33,450 nucleotides of DNA from Bacteriovoracaceae bacterium UBA7695 (GCA_002482685.1 DLGL01000097.1:1-33450); one strand, 5' to 3'. Numbered from the stretch's first letter, positions 1 to 7,727 are shown. Notes: generated from the letters alone by a model not told the origin. Numbers and translations: made by a program.

Positions 1-461
1 TTTGTACCGCTTTAAATGATCCAGGCCTTCGGGTTGAAGGCCTTGAACTCGGGGCCGAAGACTACATAACAAAACCTTTTGAATTAAAAGAGCTCACACT
101 GAGGCTTGATCGAATTCTTAAGTCCCGGGAGTTTACTCTTCACAACCCAGATGAAATGCGTTTTGGGAAACTCATTTTCTGGCCCAAACGCTTTGAGATT
201 CAGGACGGCTCAGGCGAGATGAGTTCTCTGAGTCAAAAAGAATGTGCCATTCTAGAACTCTTTCTTGAGAGGAAGAATGAAGTCGTTTCCCGTGATGAGA
301 TGATTGAAAGCATCTGGGGCGAGAACAGTTTCCCTACAAACAGAACCATCGATAACTATATTGTAAAACTGCGAAAATGGTCCGAATCCGATAACAGTGG
401 TGCGCTTAAAATCACCTCTGTTCGCGGAATCGGCTACAAATTAGAACTTAAAGGAAATTAA
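1..461 (+). CDS. OmpR/PhoB-type response regulator, 3' part only
   Basis: The gene starts before the window; the reading frame is open from base 3. The first visible residues are the end of a receiver domain: GAEDYITKPFE holds the conserved Lys-Pro pair of the last receiver strand. From about base 156 comes a winged-helix DNA-binding domain, with the recognition-helix region TNRTIDNYIVKLRKW and the terminal wing ITSVRGIGYKLE, the hallmark of OmpR/PhoB regulators. It is therefore the cytoplasmic transcriptional output of a two-component system; its kinase is not visible. The ATG near 156 is an internal methionine, not the start. The stop lies one base before the hemE start codon, so the two genes are probably co-transcribed. 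Confidence 0.93.
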   Translation, partial: CTALNDPGLRVEGLELGAEDYITKPFELKELTLRLDRILKSREFTLHNPDEMRFGKLIFWPKRFEIQDGSGEMSSLSQKECAILELFLERKNEVVSRDEMIESIWGENSFPTNRTIDNYIVKLRKWSESDNSGALKITSVRGIGYKLELKGN

Positions 462-462
462 C

Positions 463-1485
463 ATGGATATTTTTGAAAACAGAAAAGATTTTCTCCCTGT
501 TTGGTTCATGCGCCAGGCAGGACGTTATCACTCTCACTATCAGGCCATTAAGAAGAATTCAGACTTCATGACAATGTGTAAAAGCCCAGAACTTGCTTGC
601 GAAGTGACCTTGGGTCCCATTCAGGACTTTGGATTTAATGCCGCTATTCTCTTTTCAGATCTTCTCTTCCCTCTGGAGCAATTGGGCATGGGTTTAACTT
701 ACGAGTCAGGACCTCCGACTCTCGCCTGGCACTTACAAACTCCTGCAGATACAACAAAGTTAAAAATCAAAGCACCCGGCAAGGAGTTTTATAAATTTCA
801 GGGCGATGCTTGTAAACTTCTGCGCGAGAGACTGCCAAAAGATGTAACTCTCCTTGGCTTCGTGGGTGCTCCATTCACTCTCTATACATACGCAGTAGAA
901 GGCTCTCATGCTGGCAACTTAGTGTCGGCCAAACAAGGACTTTTTGATGGGCGTTGGGAAGCTTTCACAAAACTTTTAATGCCTGAACTACTTGAAGAGA
1001 TGCTGATGCAAGCAAACAATGGTGCCAATGCTGTTTGTTTATTTGATACCGCGGCCGGTGAGCTATGTGTTTCTGACTATAAGGAAATAATTATTCCTAA
1101 GATCACCGCGCTGTTAAAAGAGTTCAAGGCCAAATCTCCTGACACCAAAGTCATCTACTACTCAAAACATACTCAAGGCTCATACGTTAAGGCCCTGGAT
1201 CTGGCCTATATCGATGTGATCGGAGTGGACTGGAGATGTGATTTGGTGGAAATTCAAAAACTCCTTCCTCCTCACGTATTCATTCAGGGAAATCTTGACC
1301 CGGCCTGGTTACATCTTCCAAAAGAACTGATGGAGTCAAAAGCAAAAGCTTATTATGCTGATCTCAGAGAGCGCGGTTTGGATTTTAAACGCTGGATCGC
1401 GGGCCTAGGCCACGGCGTTCTGATTCAAACTCCGGAAGAGAACGTCAGATCATTAGTTAAAATTATCCAAGGTCAAAAGATCTGA
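463..1485 (+). CDS. hemE: Uroporphyrinogen decarboxylase
   Basis: Uroporphyrinogen decarboxylase (HemE) removes four acetate carboxyl groups from uroporphyrinogen III to give coproporphyrinogen III, a cytoplasmic step of haem synthesis. The N-terminal signature PVWFMRQAGRY carries the substrate-binding Arg residues, and FSDLLFP contains the conserved catalytic Asp. GLGHGVLIQTPEENV is the typical C-terminal block. At 340 residues it has the normal family length. The start ATG follows an AAAGGA Shine-Dalgarno by a short spacer and sits one base after the stop of the response regulator gene. No other haem gene is in the window, so this copy is detached from a haem operon. Family assignment is secure. 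Confidence 0.97.
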   Translation: MDIFENRKDFLPVWFMRQAGRYHSHYQAIKKNSDFMTMCKSPELACEVTLGPIQDFGFNAAILFSDLLFPLEQLGMGLTYESGPPTLAWHLQTPADTTKLKIKAPGKEFYKFQGDACKLLRERLPKDVTLLGFVGAPFTLYTYAVEGSHAGNLVSAKQGLFDGRWEAFTKLLMPELLEEMLMQANNGANAVCLFDTAAGELCVSDYKEIIIPKITALLKEFKAKSPDTKVIYYSKHTQGSYVKALDLAYIDVIGVDWRCDLVEIQKLLPPHVFIQGNLDPAWLHLPKELMESKAKAYYADLRERGLDFKRWIAGLGHGVLIQTPEENVRSLVKIIQGQKI

Positions 1486-1522
1486 TAATAGTAGTACGTC
1501 TCATTTATAAAAAAGGATCTTT

Positions 1523-2347
1523 ATGAAATTGAATCTCATGATTTCGGCCCTCCTCTTACTCGGTGCTTGTTCAAGCAAAAAACCTGATGCCTCGAAAGCT
1601 CAACTGCCGAAGACTCTTGAAGCTGCAGTTAACTCAAAATACCGCACGGAAGAGAATAAAAAGCGCGACATTTACCGTCACCCGCGGGAAACACTCTCTT
1701 TCTTTGGATTGAAGCCTGAGATGACGGTAGTTGAAATCTACCCTGGTGCTGGTTGGTACATGGAAGTGATAGCGCCTTTCGTTGCCCAGAAGGGTAAGTA
1801 CATCATGGCAACTCCCAGCTCAAATCCAGAGCGACCTTATACAGTTGTAAATGAACAAAAGATTCAAAAATGGATGTCATTACATCTGGAAGTGAGTCGT
1901 AACATGGTCGTTTCTACTTTCAATCTTCCGAAGGCCAAGGACATTGCCCCACCAAATTCGGCCGATATGGTTGTTACTTTCAGAAACGTGCATAACTGGA
2001 TGACCAACAAATTTGAGAAAGAAGCCTTTGCTTCATTTTTCAAAGTGCTAAAGCCTGGTGGAGTGCTGGGAATTGTTGAGCACCGTGAATTACGAACGAA
2101 AAGAGATCCACTTGCTAAAAGTGGTTATGTTCGTGAATCAGACGTTATCAGAATGGCGCAAAAAGCTGGTTTTCAATTGGTAGCAAAATCTGAAATAAAC
2201 GCAAATCCTAAAGACACTAAAAATCACCCACAAGGTGTATGGACGCTACCTCCGAGTTTAAGACTTGGTAATAAAGACAAAGAGAAATACCTGACCATTG
2301 GTGAGAGCGATCGTATGACTCTAAAATTCATTAAACCAATGAAATAA
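1523..2347 (+). CDS. Lipoprotein SAM-dependent methyltransferase-like protein (COG4798 type)
   Basis: A 274-residue protein with a lipoprotein signal peptide: a short charged start, a hydrophobic run and the lipobox LGAC (Cys at residue 16), followed by SSKKPD. After the signal comes a class I methyltransferase-like fold of the predicted methyltransferase family COG4798. Seen are a motif I-like stretch VVEIYPGAGWY, a later strand SADMVVTFRNVHNWM, and LKPGGVLGIVEHRE, the usual LKPGG turn. An AAAAGGA Shine-Dalgarno precedes the ATG. Members of this family are exported in many proteobacteria, where SAM should not be available, so enzymatic activity is uncertain; the acidic and glycine residues of motif I are only partly kept. 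Substrate unknown. It lies 37 bp after hemE with no terminator between, so co-transcription is possible. Confidence 0.8.
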   Translation: MKLNLMISALLLLGACSSKKPDASKAQLPKTLEAAVNSKYRTEENKKRDIYRHPRETLSFFGLKPEMTVVEIYPGAGWYMEVIAPFVAQKGKYIMATPSSNPERPYTVVNEQKIQKWMSLHLEVSRNMVVSTFNLPKAKDIAPPNSADMVVTFRNVHNWMTNKFEKEAFASFFKVLKPGGVLGIVEHRELRTKRDPLAKSGYVRESDVIRMAQKAGFQLVAKSEINANPKDTKNHPQGVWTLPPSLRLGNKDKEKYLTIGESDRMTLKFIKPMK

Positions 2348-2437
2348 GGCTCTCTGTTCAGAAATTGTTTAGCTTTATTTCCATCATCTCTGCATATTTT
2401 GGTGGGATAATAGATCTTCAGAAACCAAGGAGGACGT

Positions 2438-2563
2438 ATGTTCAAAACTCTCTTAACTTTGTCTCTTGCTCTCGCTTTCTCAATGTCAGCAATGGCATGT
2501 GATGGAAGTGGAAAATCGAAACCAAAAGACGAACAACCGGCCGAAAGATCTCAAACTTTCTAG
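2438..2563 (+). CDS. 41-residue exported peptide
   Basis: A short ORF starts at an ATG preceded by a strong AAGGAGG Shine-Dalgarno at 2427-2433 and ends at TAG 2561-2563. The product begins MFKTLLTLSLALAFSMSAMA, a textbook signal peptide with an AMA cleavage site, followed by a 21-residue hydrophilic tail, CDGSGKSKPKDEQPAERSQTF. The mature part would be tiny, charged and probably disordered. The Cys directly after the cleavage site could be lipidated, but AMAC is a poor lipobox. An intrinsic terminator follows 9 bp after the stop, which supports a real short transcript. Function unknown. Confidence 0.7.
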   Translation: MFKTLLTLSLALAFSMSAMACDGSGKSKPKDEQPAERSQTF

Positions 2564-2571
2564 CCGACGAG

Positions 2572-2600
2572 AAGGGCCCTATACGGGCCCTTTTATTTTT
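2572..2600 (+). terminator. Intrinsic terminator after the 41-residue peptide gene
   Basis: An 8-bp perfect stem AAGGGCCC (2572-2579) and GGGCCCTT (2585-2592) encloses a 5-nt loop and is followed by TTTTATTTTT. It ends the plus-strand gene and overlaps the stop codon of the Fic remnant on the other strand. Confidence 0.9.
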
Positions 2601-2861
2601 GAAACATGATCTGGATAAGATCCTCTGATTTCCCTTCCCATCTGGTTTTTTTAACCGCATCGATATAAAGCTTCCTTCTCATAATATCGTCTTCAATAGT
2701 CCTACCCCATGTGGGTATTTCCATTTTCTCTTTCTTGCAAATATGTTCGGTTAACACCCGAGACCATCTTCCATTTCCATCATTGAAAGGATGGATCGTA
2801 AGAAACCTTTCATGAATAACAGCAGCGAACTCTTTGTCCGAGAATGTTTTATTCTCTAACC

Positions 2862-2870
2862 AAAACTTTA
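2862..2870. repeat. Target-site duplication, left copy
   Basis: AAAACTTTA directly abuts the left inverted repeat. The identical 9 bp follow the right inverted repeat at 3115-3123. Confidence 0.87.
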
Positions 2871-2894
2871 AATTGTTCGCAGACAACGGGGGAT
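2871..2894 (+). repeat. Left terminal inverted repeat of the 244-bp element
   Basis: AATTGTTCGCAGACAA, then two variable bases, then GGGGAT. It pairs with the right repeat with two mismatches (positions 17 and 18). The repeat holds an inner dyad TTGT-N6-ACAA. Confidence 0.87.
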
Positions 2895-3090
2895 AAGCTA
2901 ATTGATTGAAATTAAAATCAAATCTTCTGGGTATTATTAAATCCTTAAATATTAAATCAATTATAAGAGAGATCGGCCCATCAATTGAAATTGAAATGGT
3001 GACTATCTAGGCCAGCTCGCAGTTATCTATCATGGTGTTTCATAAATGAATTCCAGTTCAGTTATCTTGCTGAAACTCGGTCTATTAATC

Positions 3091-3114
3091 ATCCCCATTT
3101 GTCTGCGAACAATT
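3091..3114 (-). repeat. Right terminal inverted repeat of the 244-bp element
   Basis: Reverse complement of the left repeat except at two bases. The plus strand reads ATCCCC, two variable bases, then TTGTCTGCGAACAATT. Confidence 0.87.
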
Positions 3115-3123
3115 AAAACTTTA
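3115..3123. repeat. Target-site duplication, right copy
   Basis: AAAACTTTA directly after the right inverted repeat, identical to 2862-2870. Both copies encode the same part of the Fic protein (Lys-Phe and the first base of the next codon), as expected for a duplicated target. Confidence 0.87.
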
Positions 3124-3226
3124 TATCGCCCTCAAGTTGCAGAAGAGCAGGTCTGACTTCATAAGGCATAAGGAAATCCGGATTGGCCAATTCTCTTTTT
3201 CTGATTTGTTCGGCCCATTTCCACAA

Positions 3227-3324
3227 AAAACATTATGCTTAAAAACATAAATATTTATGGATTTTTATGCCTAAAGACTTAAACCTGACTCGTATGTGGA
3301 CGAAATTACGTTCAAAGAGGAATG
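3227..3324. other. Intergenic remainder beyond the Fic remnant
   Basis: About 100 bp between the broken 5' edge of the Fic remnant and the cpaF-like stop codon; no hairpin is seen. A 23-codon ORF (3267-3338, plus strand) lacks a Shine-Dalgarno and runs into the end of the opposing gene, so it is not called. Together with the element and the Fic fragments, the stretch 2593-3324 holds no intact gene. Confidence 0.6.
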
Positions 3325-4356
3325 CTATGTCCCAATAAAGAAATCTGTCGGCAGCCCGGCCTTCTTAAGCCTCTCGAAACAGCTTGGTACAAGACCCGTG
3401 AATTTAAACTCGCCGTTCTTAATTGTCCCAATATCCTGAGTCAGAATCTTATCGCCTTCCATGTTAGAAATTTCTGTTACATGGGAGATGATTCTTTTTC
3501 CTTCCTTATCACGACGGATCTGAAGGACAAAATCAACGGCACTTGAAATTTGATATCTCAATGCTCTAATGGGTAACTCATAACCTGCAAGCATATAAAG
3601 ATTTTCAAGTCTCATCAAACACTCACCCGGTGAATTAGAATGCACAGAAGTCATTGAGCCTTCGTGACCTGTATTCATTGCTTGAAGCAGGTCAAAAACT
3701 TCGCCACCTCTCACCTCGCCAACAATGATCCTGTCTGGTCTCATCCTGAGAGTATTTTTTAAAAGATCCCGGATTGTTAATCCCTTTAAATCCCCAAGGG
3801 GAGGTCTGGCCTCCAGTCTCACAACATTGGGTGAACCAAATTGTAACTCTCGAGTATCCTCGATTGTAATAATGCGCTCTTTTTGGGGGATTTCCTGAAG
3901 AAGAAGATTTAGAAGTGTACTCTTCCCAACTCCTGTTCCCCCTGAAACAACCACATTCATCCGGGCCTTAACCAGCACTTTTAAAAACTGCATCCATGTA
4001 GGAGAAAGCCCAAAGATCCCAGGAGAGCCGTCGAAAGTCTTTATGCTCTTCATGTACCGCCGGATGGTAATGGCGTGTGAGGCTTTTGTATAATCACTAT
4101 GAATAAGATTCAATCGACTACCGTCTGGGAGATTCCCATCCATAATAGGATTTTCTGGATTAAAAACTTTACGGTTAAACTTTGCGAGATCCTGGCAAAA
4201 AGCTTCGACATCTTCCTGCGAAAACTTCACATCAATCCGGATAAGCTCGCCATCTTTTTCAACATAAACATTGTCTAGGTCGTTGATGATGACTTCGGAG
4301 ATGCCATTTTTTTTCCCAATTTCATCAAACATTTCGTTTATTTTATTTTTAGACAT
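3325..4356 (-). CDS. CpaF/TadA-family secretion ATPase
   Basis: Members of this family are hexameric cytoplasmic ATPases that power Tad/Flp pili or related type II/IV secretion machines. Seen in order: Walker A SGGTGVGKST (residues 138-147), the Asp-box IEDTREL (165-171), Walker B RIIVGEVRGGE (209-219) and the His-box GHEGSMTSVHS (230-240). At 343 residues it is shorter than many CpaF proteins and has only a short N-terminal region. The ATG follows GGTAGGAA. It is 9 bp downstream of an unknown gene on the same strand and surely forms an operon with it. No secretin, inner-membrane TadB/C, pilin or prepilin peptidase gene is nearby, so it either serves a machine encoded elsewhere or has a different role. 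Family certain, process not. Confidence 0.93.
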   Translation of the reverse strand: MSKNKINEMFDEIGKKNGISEVIINDLDNVYVEKDGELIRIDVKFSQEDVEAFCQDLAKFNRKVFNPENPIMDGNLPDGSRLNLIHSDYTKASHAITIRRYMKSIKTFDGSPGIFGLSPTWMQFLKVLVKARMNVVVSGGTGVGKSTLLNLLLQEIPQKERIITIEDTRELQFGSPNVVRLEARPPLGDLKGLTIRDLLKNTLRMRPDRIIVGEVRGGEVFDLLQAMNTGHEGSMTSVHSNSPGECLMRLENLYMLAGYELPIRALRYQISSAVDFVLQIRRDKEGKRIISHVTEISNMEGDKILTQDIGTIKNGEFKFTGLVPSCFERLKKAGLPTDFFIGT

Positions 4357-4365
4357 TTCCTACCC

Positions 4366-5055
4366 TTAGACTTTTTCATAAAGGAACACATCAGGCTCCT
4401 GGATGCTCGACCCATAGGCAAGCAGATTGTGGCTCATTAATTCTTGAGAATCCCTGGACATCATCTCATACAAATCTTCAAATTTTTTACCGGCAGCCAG
4501 ATTGTTGATAAGCATCTTATCACCCAAGGCTGCATTCAAATGAACAACGATCAAAATGAGCCAGTCTATTTTCTCAGAACGTCCCTGAGATAATTTAAGG
4601 ATGGTCGAAATTTCATAAGGAATTTTTATTTCCAGGAATTGATTATCTTCTCTCTGCTGAATATGAAGATTGGCCATTTTGAGATAGAAGCCGAGCATAA
4701 ACAGACGAGAAAAGCTATTCACAGAGTGGGCGGAAAAACGAGTTTCCAGCTCATGAATATCTTCCACCAGCTCCATATTTGTGCGGGAAGGATAATCTCC
4801 ATACATCATTTTATAAACATAGATGCTGGCCATCCGCTCACGGAAGTTTGACCAACCAAGTGCAGTCATGACCTTCTCCACACCACGCCCATCATCAAAC
4901 TCTTTAAAGGCATTTTCTAAAATAGAGTAGAGAGCACGGTTAGGTCTTATGACGTCGAAAACTGGCCCTGGCGCAGTTGTGGCCGGAAGATTTATTTTTA
5001 ATAATGTAATGAACTCCAGGGGCAAGTTCACATAGGGAAAATGCAGCTTGTTCAT
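4366..5055 (-). CDS. Unknown protein, operon partner of the CpaF-like ATPase
   Basis: I do not recognise this 229-residue protein. It has no signal peptide or clear membrane segment and looks helical, with a conserved-looking core around GWSNFRERMASIYVYKMMYG (residues 67-86) and leucine-rich helices after it. The start ATG is preceded by GGAG three bases upstream. It lies 9 bp before the CpaF-like gene on the same strand, so the two are translated from one message; a regulatory or adaptor role for the ATPase is inference only. The 5' side is an 86-bp divergent region shared with the gene at 5142. Confidence 0.8.
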   Translation of the reverse strand: MNKLHFPYVNLPLEFITLLKINLPATTAPGPVFDVIRPNRALYSILENAFKEFDDGRGVEKVMTALGWSNFRERMASIYVYKMMYGDYPSRTNMELVEDIHELETRFSAHSVNSFSRLFMLGFYLKMANLHIQQREDNQFLEIKIPYEISTILKLSQGRSEKIDWLILIVVHLNAALGDKMLINNLAAGKKFEDLYEMMSRDSQELMSHNLLAYGSSIQEPDVFLYEKV

Positions 5056-5141
5056 AGTCTCCGACTAATTTGATCTGAATGATTGTTTCATCTCTTTAAT
5101 TAAAGCACGACAGAAAGCCAAAACCTAGGAATAATGAAGAT

Positions 5142-5642
5142 ATGAGTCTACCAATCTATCAGCACATTAATGTGAGGACTATCCAGCTAGAGGATTTAAA
5201 AAACTTCCTGCACCGTGAAATGAACCTTAGGCATCCGGTGGCCCTGAATCTAAAGCATCTTGATCTGGATCAGCAGCGTGAAATGATAGGCTTAGTTGAA
5301 AACTTTTTTTCGACAAATAATTACTCATATAAATTCCCCTACCCCGTTTATATTGTCAGCGATCACGAGCGCGCCATCTCTCAGATGCCCGTAATAAATT
5401 CGGTTGACCAGTTGCCTAAATTCTTTTCTCAGAAAGAATCTAAAATGAACGTTAAAGAGTCTCATGTCATAGGACGAAATAAACTTCTTCAACTCGAAAT
5501 AAAAAATGCAGATGCAGAAACTGTACAGGCCCATGTTGTTCAGTACGGAAAAATCCATAGGCAGGTTTTCGAACTTGAGAAAGAAAGACTTTTTTACAGA
5601 TTGATTCTAAATCGATTAGTTAAGGCCAAAAAGAATGGATAA
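5142..5642 (+). CDS. Unknown cytoplasmic protein, 166 residues
   Basis: No family is recognised. The protein has no signal peptide. Residues 1-90 look like a mixed alpha/beta domain (VALNLKHLDLDQQREMIGLV, then FPYPVYIVSD); the C-terminal third is a charged helix rich in Lys and Glu (HRQVFELEKERLFYRLILN) that could form a coiled coil. The start ATG has only a distant AGGA upstream. It overlaps the next gene by 8 bp, indicating translational coupling, and is divergent from the CpaF-like operon. Confidence 0.75.
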   Translation: MSLPIYQHINVRTIQLEDLKNFLHREMNLRHPVALNLKHLDLDQQREMIGLVENFFSTNNYSYKFPYPVYIVSDHERAISQMPVINSVDQLPKFFSQKESKMNVKESHVIGRNKLLQLEIKNADAETVQAHVVQYGKIHRQVFELEKERLFYRLILNRLVKAKKNG

Positions 5643-6006
5643 GAAACGACTCGTTAAAACCAGCCCTCCTGATGACTTGAAAGGATTTGAAGAGTTTATT
5701 GATTCTCAATCTGAGGATACTGACTTCTTAAACCGTGGGAATGCTCTTAAAAAGGAAGTCTCTTTTGAGCACTTTACATTTCTGATAAATGACTCCACAC
5801 GGTTAAGTAAGATGAAAGATTTACTGATGGATAAAATCCCATTTGCAGCAAGATTCGAGCAGGGTGAAAAACTGGTTAGTGAACAGCTCAATGAAACAAG
5901 ACTTCTAAAAAAACATCTTTTCGAAATTATGAATAAGCCCAACTCGGCTTATCGAAAATCTCTCCATGAGATTTTCGATAATTTTTTTGAACAACCTAAA
6001 ACCTAG
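5635..6006 (+). CDS. Unknown small charged protein, 123 residues
   Basis: The start ATG lies within the last codons of the upstream gene (8-bp overlap), with AAGG about ten bases before. The product is hydrophilic and helical with no signal or membrane segment; the first 35 residues are acidic and likely disordered (DSQSEDTDFLNRG). The stop overlaps the stop region of the convergent DUF6178 gene by 4 bp. It pairs with the 166-residue gene in a two-gene operon; the two products may interact, but that is inference. Confidence 0.75.
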   Translation: MDKKRLVKTSPPDDLKGFEEFIDSQSEDTDFLNRGNALKKEVSFEHFTFLINDSTRLSKMKDLLMDKIPFAARFEQGEKLVSEQLNETRLLKKHLFEIMNKPNSAYRKSLHEIFDNFFEQPKT

Positions 6007-7727
6007 TTACTGGTAAAATTTAAGAGGATAGGTCCACCTATGTGCTTAAACTCCTCTTCAGACATGCCATCTATTTCATAACCATTTAATTGCTCCAGCA
6101 TAACTTGATAAAGATATTTATCAAATCGAGGTATGGTATTGAGGCCAAACTTATTAATGAAGTCCAAGGTCTTTACTCTCAGAACTGGATCTTCTTCACC
6201 CTTGATCAGGTACTCTTCGCCATTTTTAATAAAAAAACTATGATAAAAATTCTTTAGTTCAGAGATGGTTACCCCCATCTTTCCGGCACTCTCCTCTTCG
6301 TAATGACCGGCCGAAAAGTTGATGAAACTTGAAATCATGATCGCTTCAAAATCAATATTATCCACTTCATAATTCAGATAGAACTGATCATTGAGAAGGC
6401 CTTCAGTTTTGAGTTTTTCAAGGTTATTGAAAAAAGTAAGGACAAAAGGCATGGCCGTTGAAAAAGTTTCAGCACCGGCATTCCATAATTCGTAAGAAGA
6501 CAGATCCCTCACCTCAAGGGGTTTAGAGCTGCCATCAAACTTGAACTTAGCTACTTCCTCGTAAGAGTTTTCAAGAAATGCATTCCAGTAAAGACCCAGA
6601 AAATAATCAAAATCATCTTGTTCAAATGGTGTTGCAGATAATGATTTCTTAATGCTCTTACGTGTTATTTCAATCAGACTGTGCCCAACTTTGTAGAGAT
6701 CTAGAAAATCAAAGCAACTAAAAATAGGCTTATCTGCCGGAAGTTTTGCATTAATGTATTCAAAACCAAGCTCCAGGCATTGGCGGGTCTGATTTCCAAC
6801 TTTTGCCATGGCCGTTGAGCCATGCTTGAGTGCATCTTCCAAAGTCATGCGGGCGTTTACGAGTCTTACAAAATTAAAGTGCAAGTACTGGGCCCGCTGA
6901 TCGTTACCGATGACCCTGAGTGCTTCTTTAATACTGTCGAGTCCGTTTTGATAGGGTGTCAGTGATGTAGCATGAAGAGATTGATTTTGAGATAGAGCAT
7001 CGAGATTACCAGTGACAGCTTTTTTGCCCTTAATAAAAGCATCTAGCTGTCCTATCGTTGAATAGTTCGCATTATATTCAAGTGCCTCAAAATAATCGAC
7101 AAACCCGAAATCACGAAGTCTATCCTTCTTCTCTTCGTAGATCGCCTCTTCCATTATAGGGTAAGAATCCACAACCATTTTAAACAGGAAGGCATAAGCA
7201 TTTTCCACGCCCATTTCCGAATAGAGTCGACGAATCAGCTCTTTCAATTCATTTACGAGATTAAAATCTTCCGGATACTCCACCAATAATTGCATATCTT
7301 CTGTTAAAAAATAATTGTTTCCATCGGGGTACATAGGATCTTCAACATCAAATGTGTCGATAGTGAATTGATTTTTAAGTGTTAGTAAAAAGTCTTCACT
7401 CTTTACATATTCAAGGATCACTTCCTCGCTTGGACAACGTGAATAGATTTCAATCCAGTGAACGGCGGCTTCCGGATCAACGGCATCCTTTTGCCAGAGA
7501 TCAATATCCCTTAAGGCCTGGCGTTGATCACTTGATAGCTTTGGAAGAATTTGAGCAACCTGATCAGAGGAGGAATTTCTGAGAGATACATAGATGGGTT
7601 GAATCGGAATCTGAGAGAGATCTCCTCCACCCTCAACTAACTTTTCAATGTCTTCAAATTTTTTATAGGCCTGAGCTTCATACAATAGCTGGCTCAACAG
7701 ATCTTTTTTGATCTCTTCGTCTTTCAT
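6003..7727 (-). CDS. DUF6178-family protein
   Basis: A 574-residue, acidic, all-helical cytoplasmic protein. The N-terminal half has the layout I recall for DUF6178, found in delta-proteobacteria-type lineages: a repeat-like run LSSDQRQALRDIDLWQKDAVD, a block NYFLTEDMQLLVEYPEDFN, and RLRDFGFVDYFEALEYNA. No catalytic motif is visible and the family function is unknown to me. The ATG has a good AGAGGAA Shine-Dalgarno. It is monocistronic, with convergent 4-bp overlap at its 3' end and a divergent HAD gene at its 5' end. Family naming rests on memory of the pattern. Confidence 0.75.
   Translation of the reverse strand: MKDEEIKKDLLSQLLYEAQAYKKFEDIEKLVEGGGDLSQIPIQPIYVSLRNSSSDQVAQILPKLSSDQRQALRDIDLWQKDAVDPEAAVHWIEIYSRCPSEEVILEYVKSEDFLLTLKNQFTIDTFDVEDPMYPDGNNYFLTEDMQLLVEYPEDFNLVNELKELIRRLYSEMGVENAYAFLFKMVVDSYPIMEEAIYEEKKDRLRDFGFVDYFEALEYNANYSTIGQLDAFIKGKKAVTGNLDALSQNQSLHATSLTPYQNGLDSIKEALRVIGNDQRAQYLHFNFVRLVNARMTLEDALKHGSTAMAKVGNQTRQCLELGFEYINAKLPADKPIFSCFDFLDLYKVGHSLIEITRKSIKKSLSATPFEQDDFDYFLGLYWNAFLENSYEEVAKFKFDGSSKPLEVRDLSSYELWNAGAETFSTAMPFVLTFFNNLEKLKTEGLLNDQFYLNYEVDNIDFEAIMISSFINFSAGHYEEESAGKMGVTISELKNFYHSFFIKNGEEYLIKGEEDPVLRVKTLDFINKFGLNTIPRFDKYLYQVMLEQLNGYEIDGMSEEEFKHIGGPILLNFTSN

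Larger units (their letters stand above)
2871..3114. mobile_element. MITE-like non-coding element, 244 bp
   Basis: The ends are 24-bp inverted repeats (2871-2894 and 3091-3114) that match at 22 positions, including a perfect outer 16 bp AATTGTTCGCAGACAA. The element is flanked on both sides by AAAACTTTA (2862-2870 and 3115-3123), a 9-bp target-site duplication. The interior is AT-rich and has no transposase or convincing ORF, so it is a non-autonomous element needing a transposase in trans. It disrupts the Fic gene. A 9-bp duplication is known for several insertion-sequence groups; the repeat sequence is not one I recognise, so no family is assigned. Confidence 0.87.
2593..3226 (-). pseudogene. 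Fic-domain gene interrupted by a small inserted element
   Basis: Fic proteins usually transfer AMP, using a loop HPFx(D/E)GNGRxxR. Here the 3' part (2870 down to 2593) encodes this loop intact as IHPFNDGNGRWSR. The 5' part (3226 down to 3115) reads WKWAEQIRKRELANPDF and ends in GDIKF. Between them lies a 244-bp element. With the element and one 9-bp duplicate removed, GDIKF joins directly to WLENKTFSDKEF in the same frame, giving about 125 residues of one Fic protein similar to the mobile mystery protein B group (named from memory). The insertion adds 253 bp, not a multiple of three, and places TAA right after GDIKF. Upstream, an in-frame TAA at 3233-3235 means the start is also missing, possibly by a frameshift near the T-run at 3225-3230. 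A TTG inside the element (2884-2886) could start a 97-residue fragment, but no Shine-Dalgarno is seen. Confidence 0.85.

Noticed and set aside
2884..3006. The Fic frame is open upstream through the element to 3006, which could be read as a longer N-terminus
   Set aside because: This stretch lies inside the inserted element, lacks ATG, and the true upstream coding part resumes beyond 3115 with correct frame after excision.
3046..3156. 36-residue plus-strand ORF with a hydrophobic middle, crossing the right end of the inserted element
   Set aside because: No Shine-Dalgarno, and it runs antisense through the element boundary and the Fic remnant, so it is most likely fortuitous.
3267..3338. 23-residue plus-strand ORF before the cpaF-like stop
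   Set aside because: No ribosome site or family, and it runs into the opposing gene; not supported.
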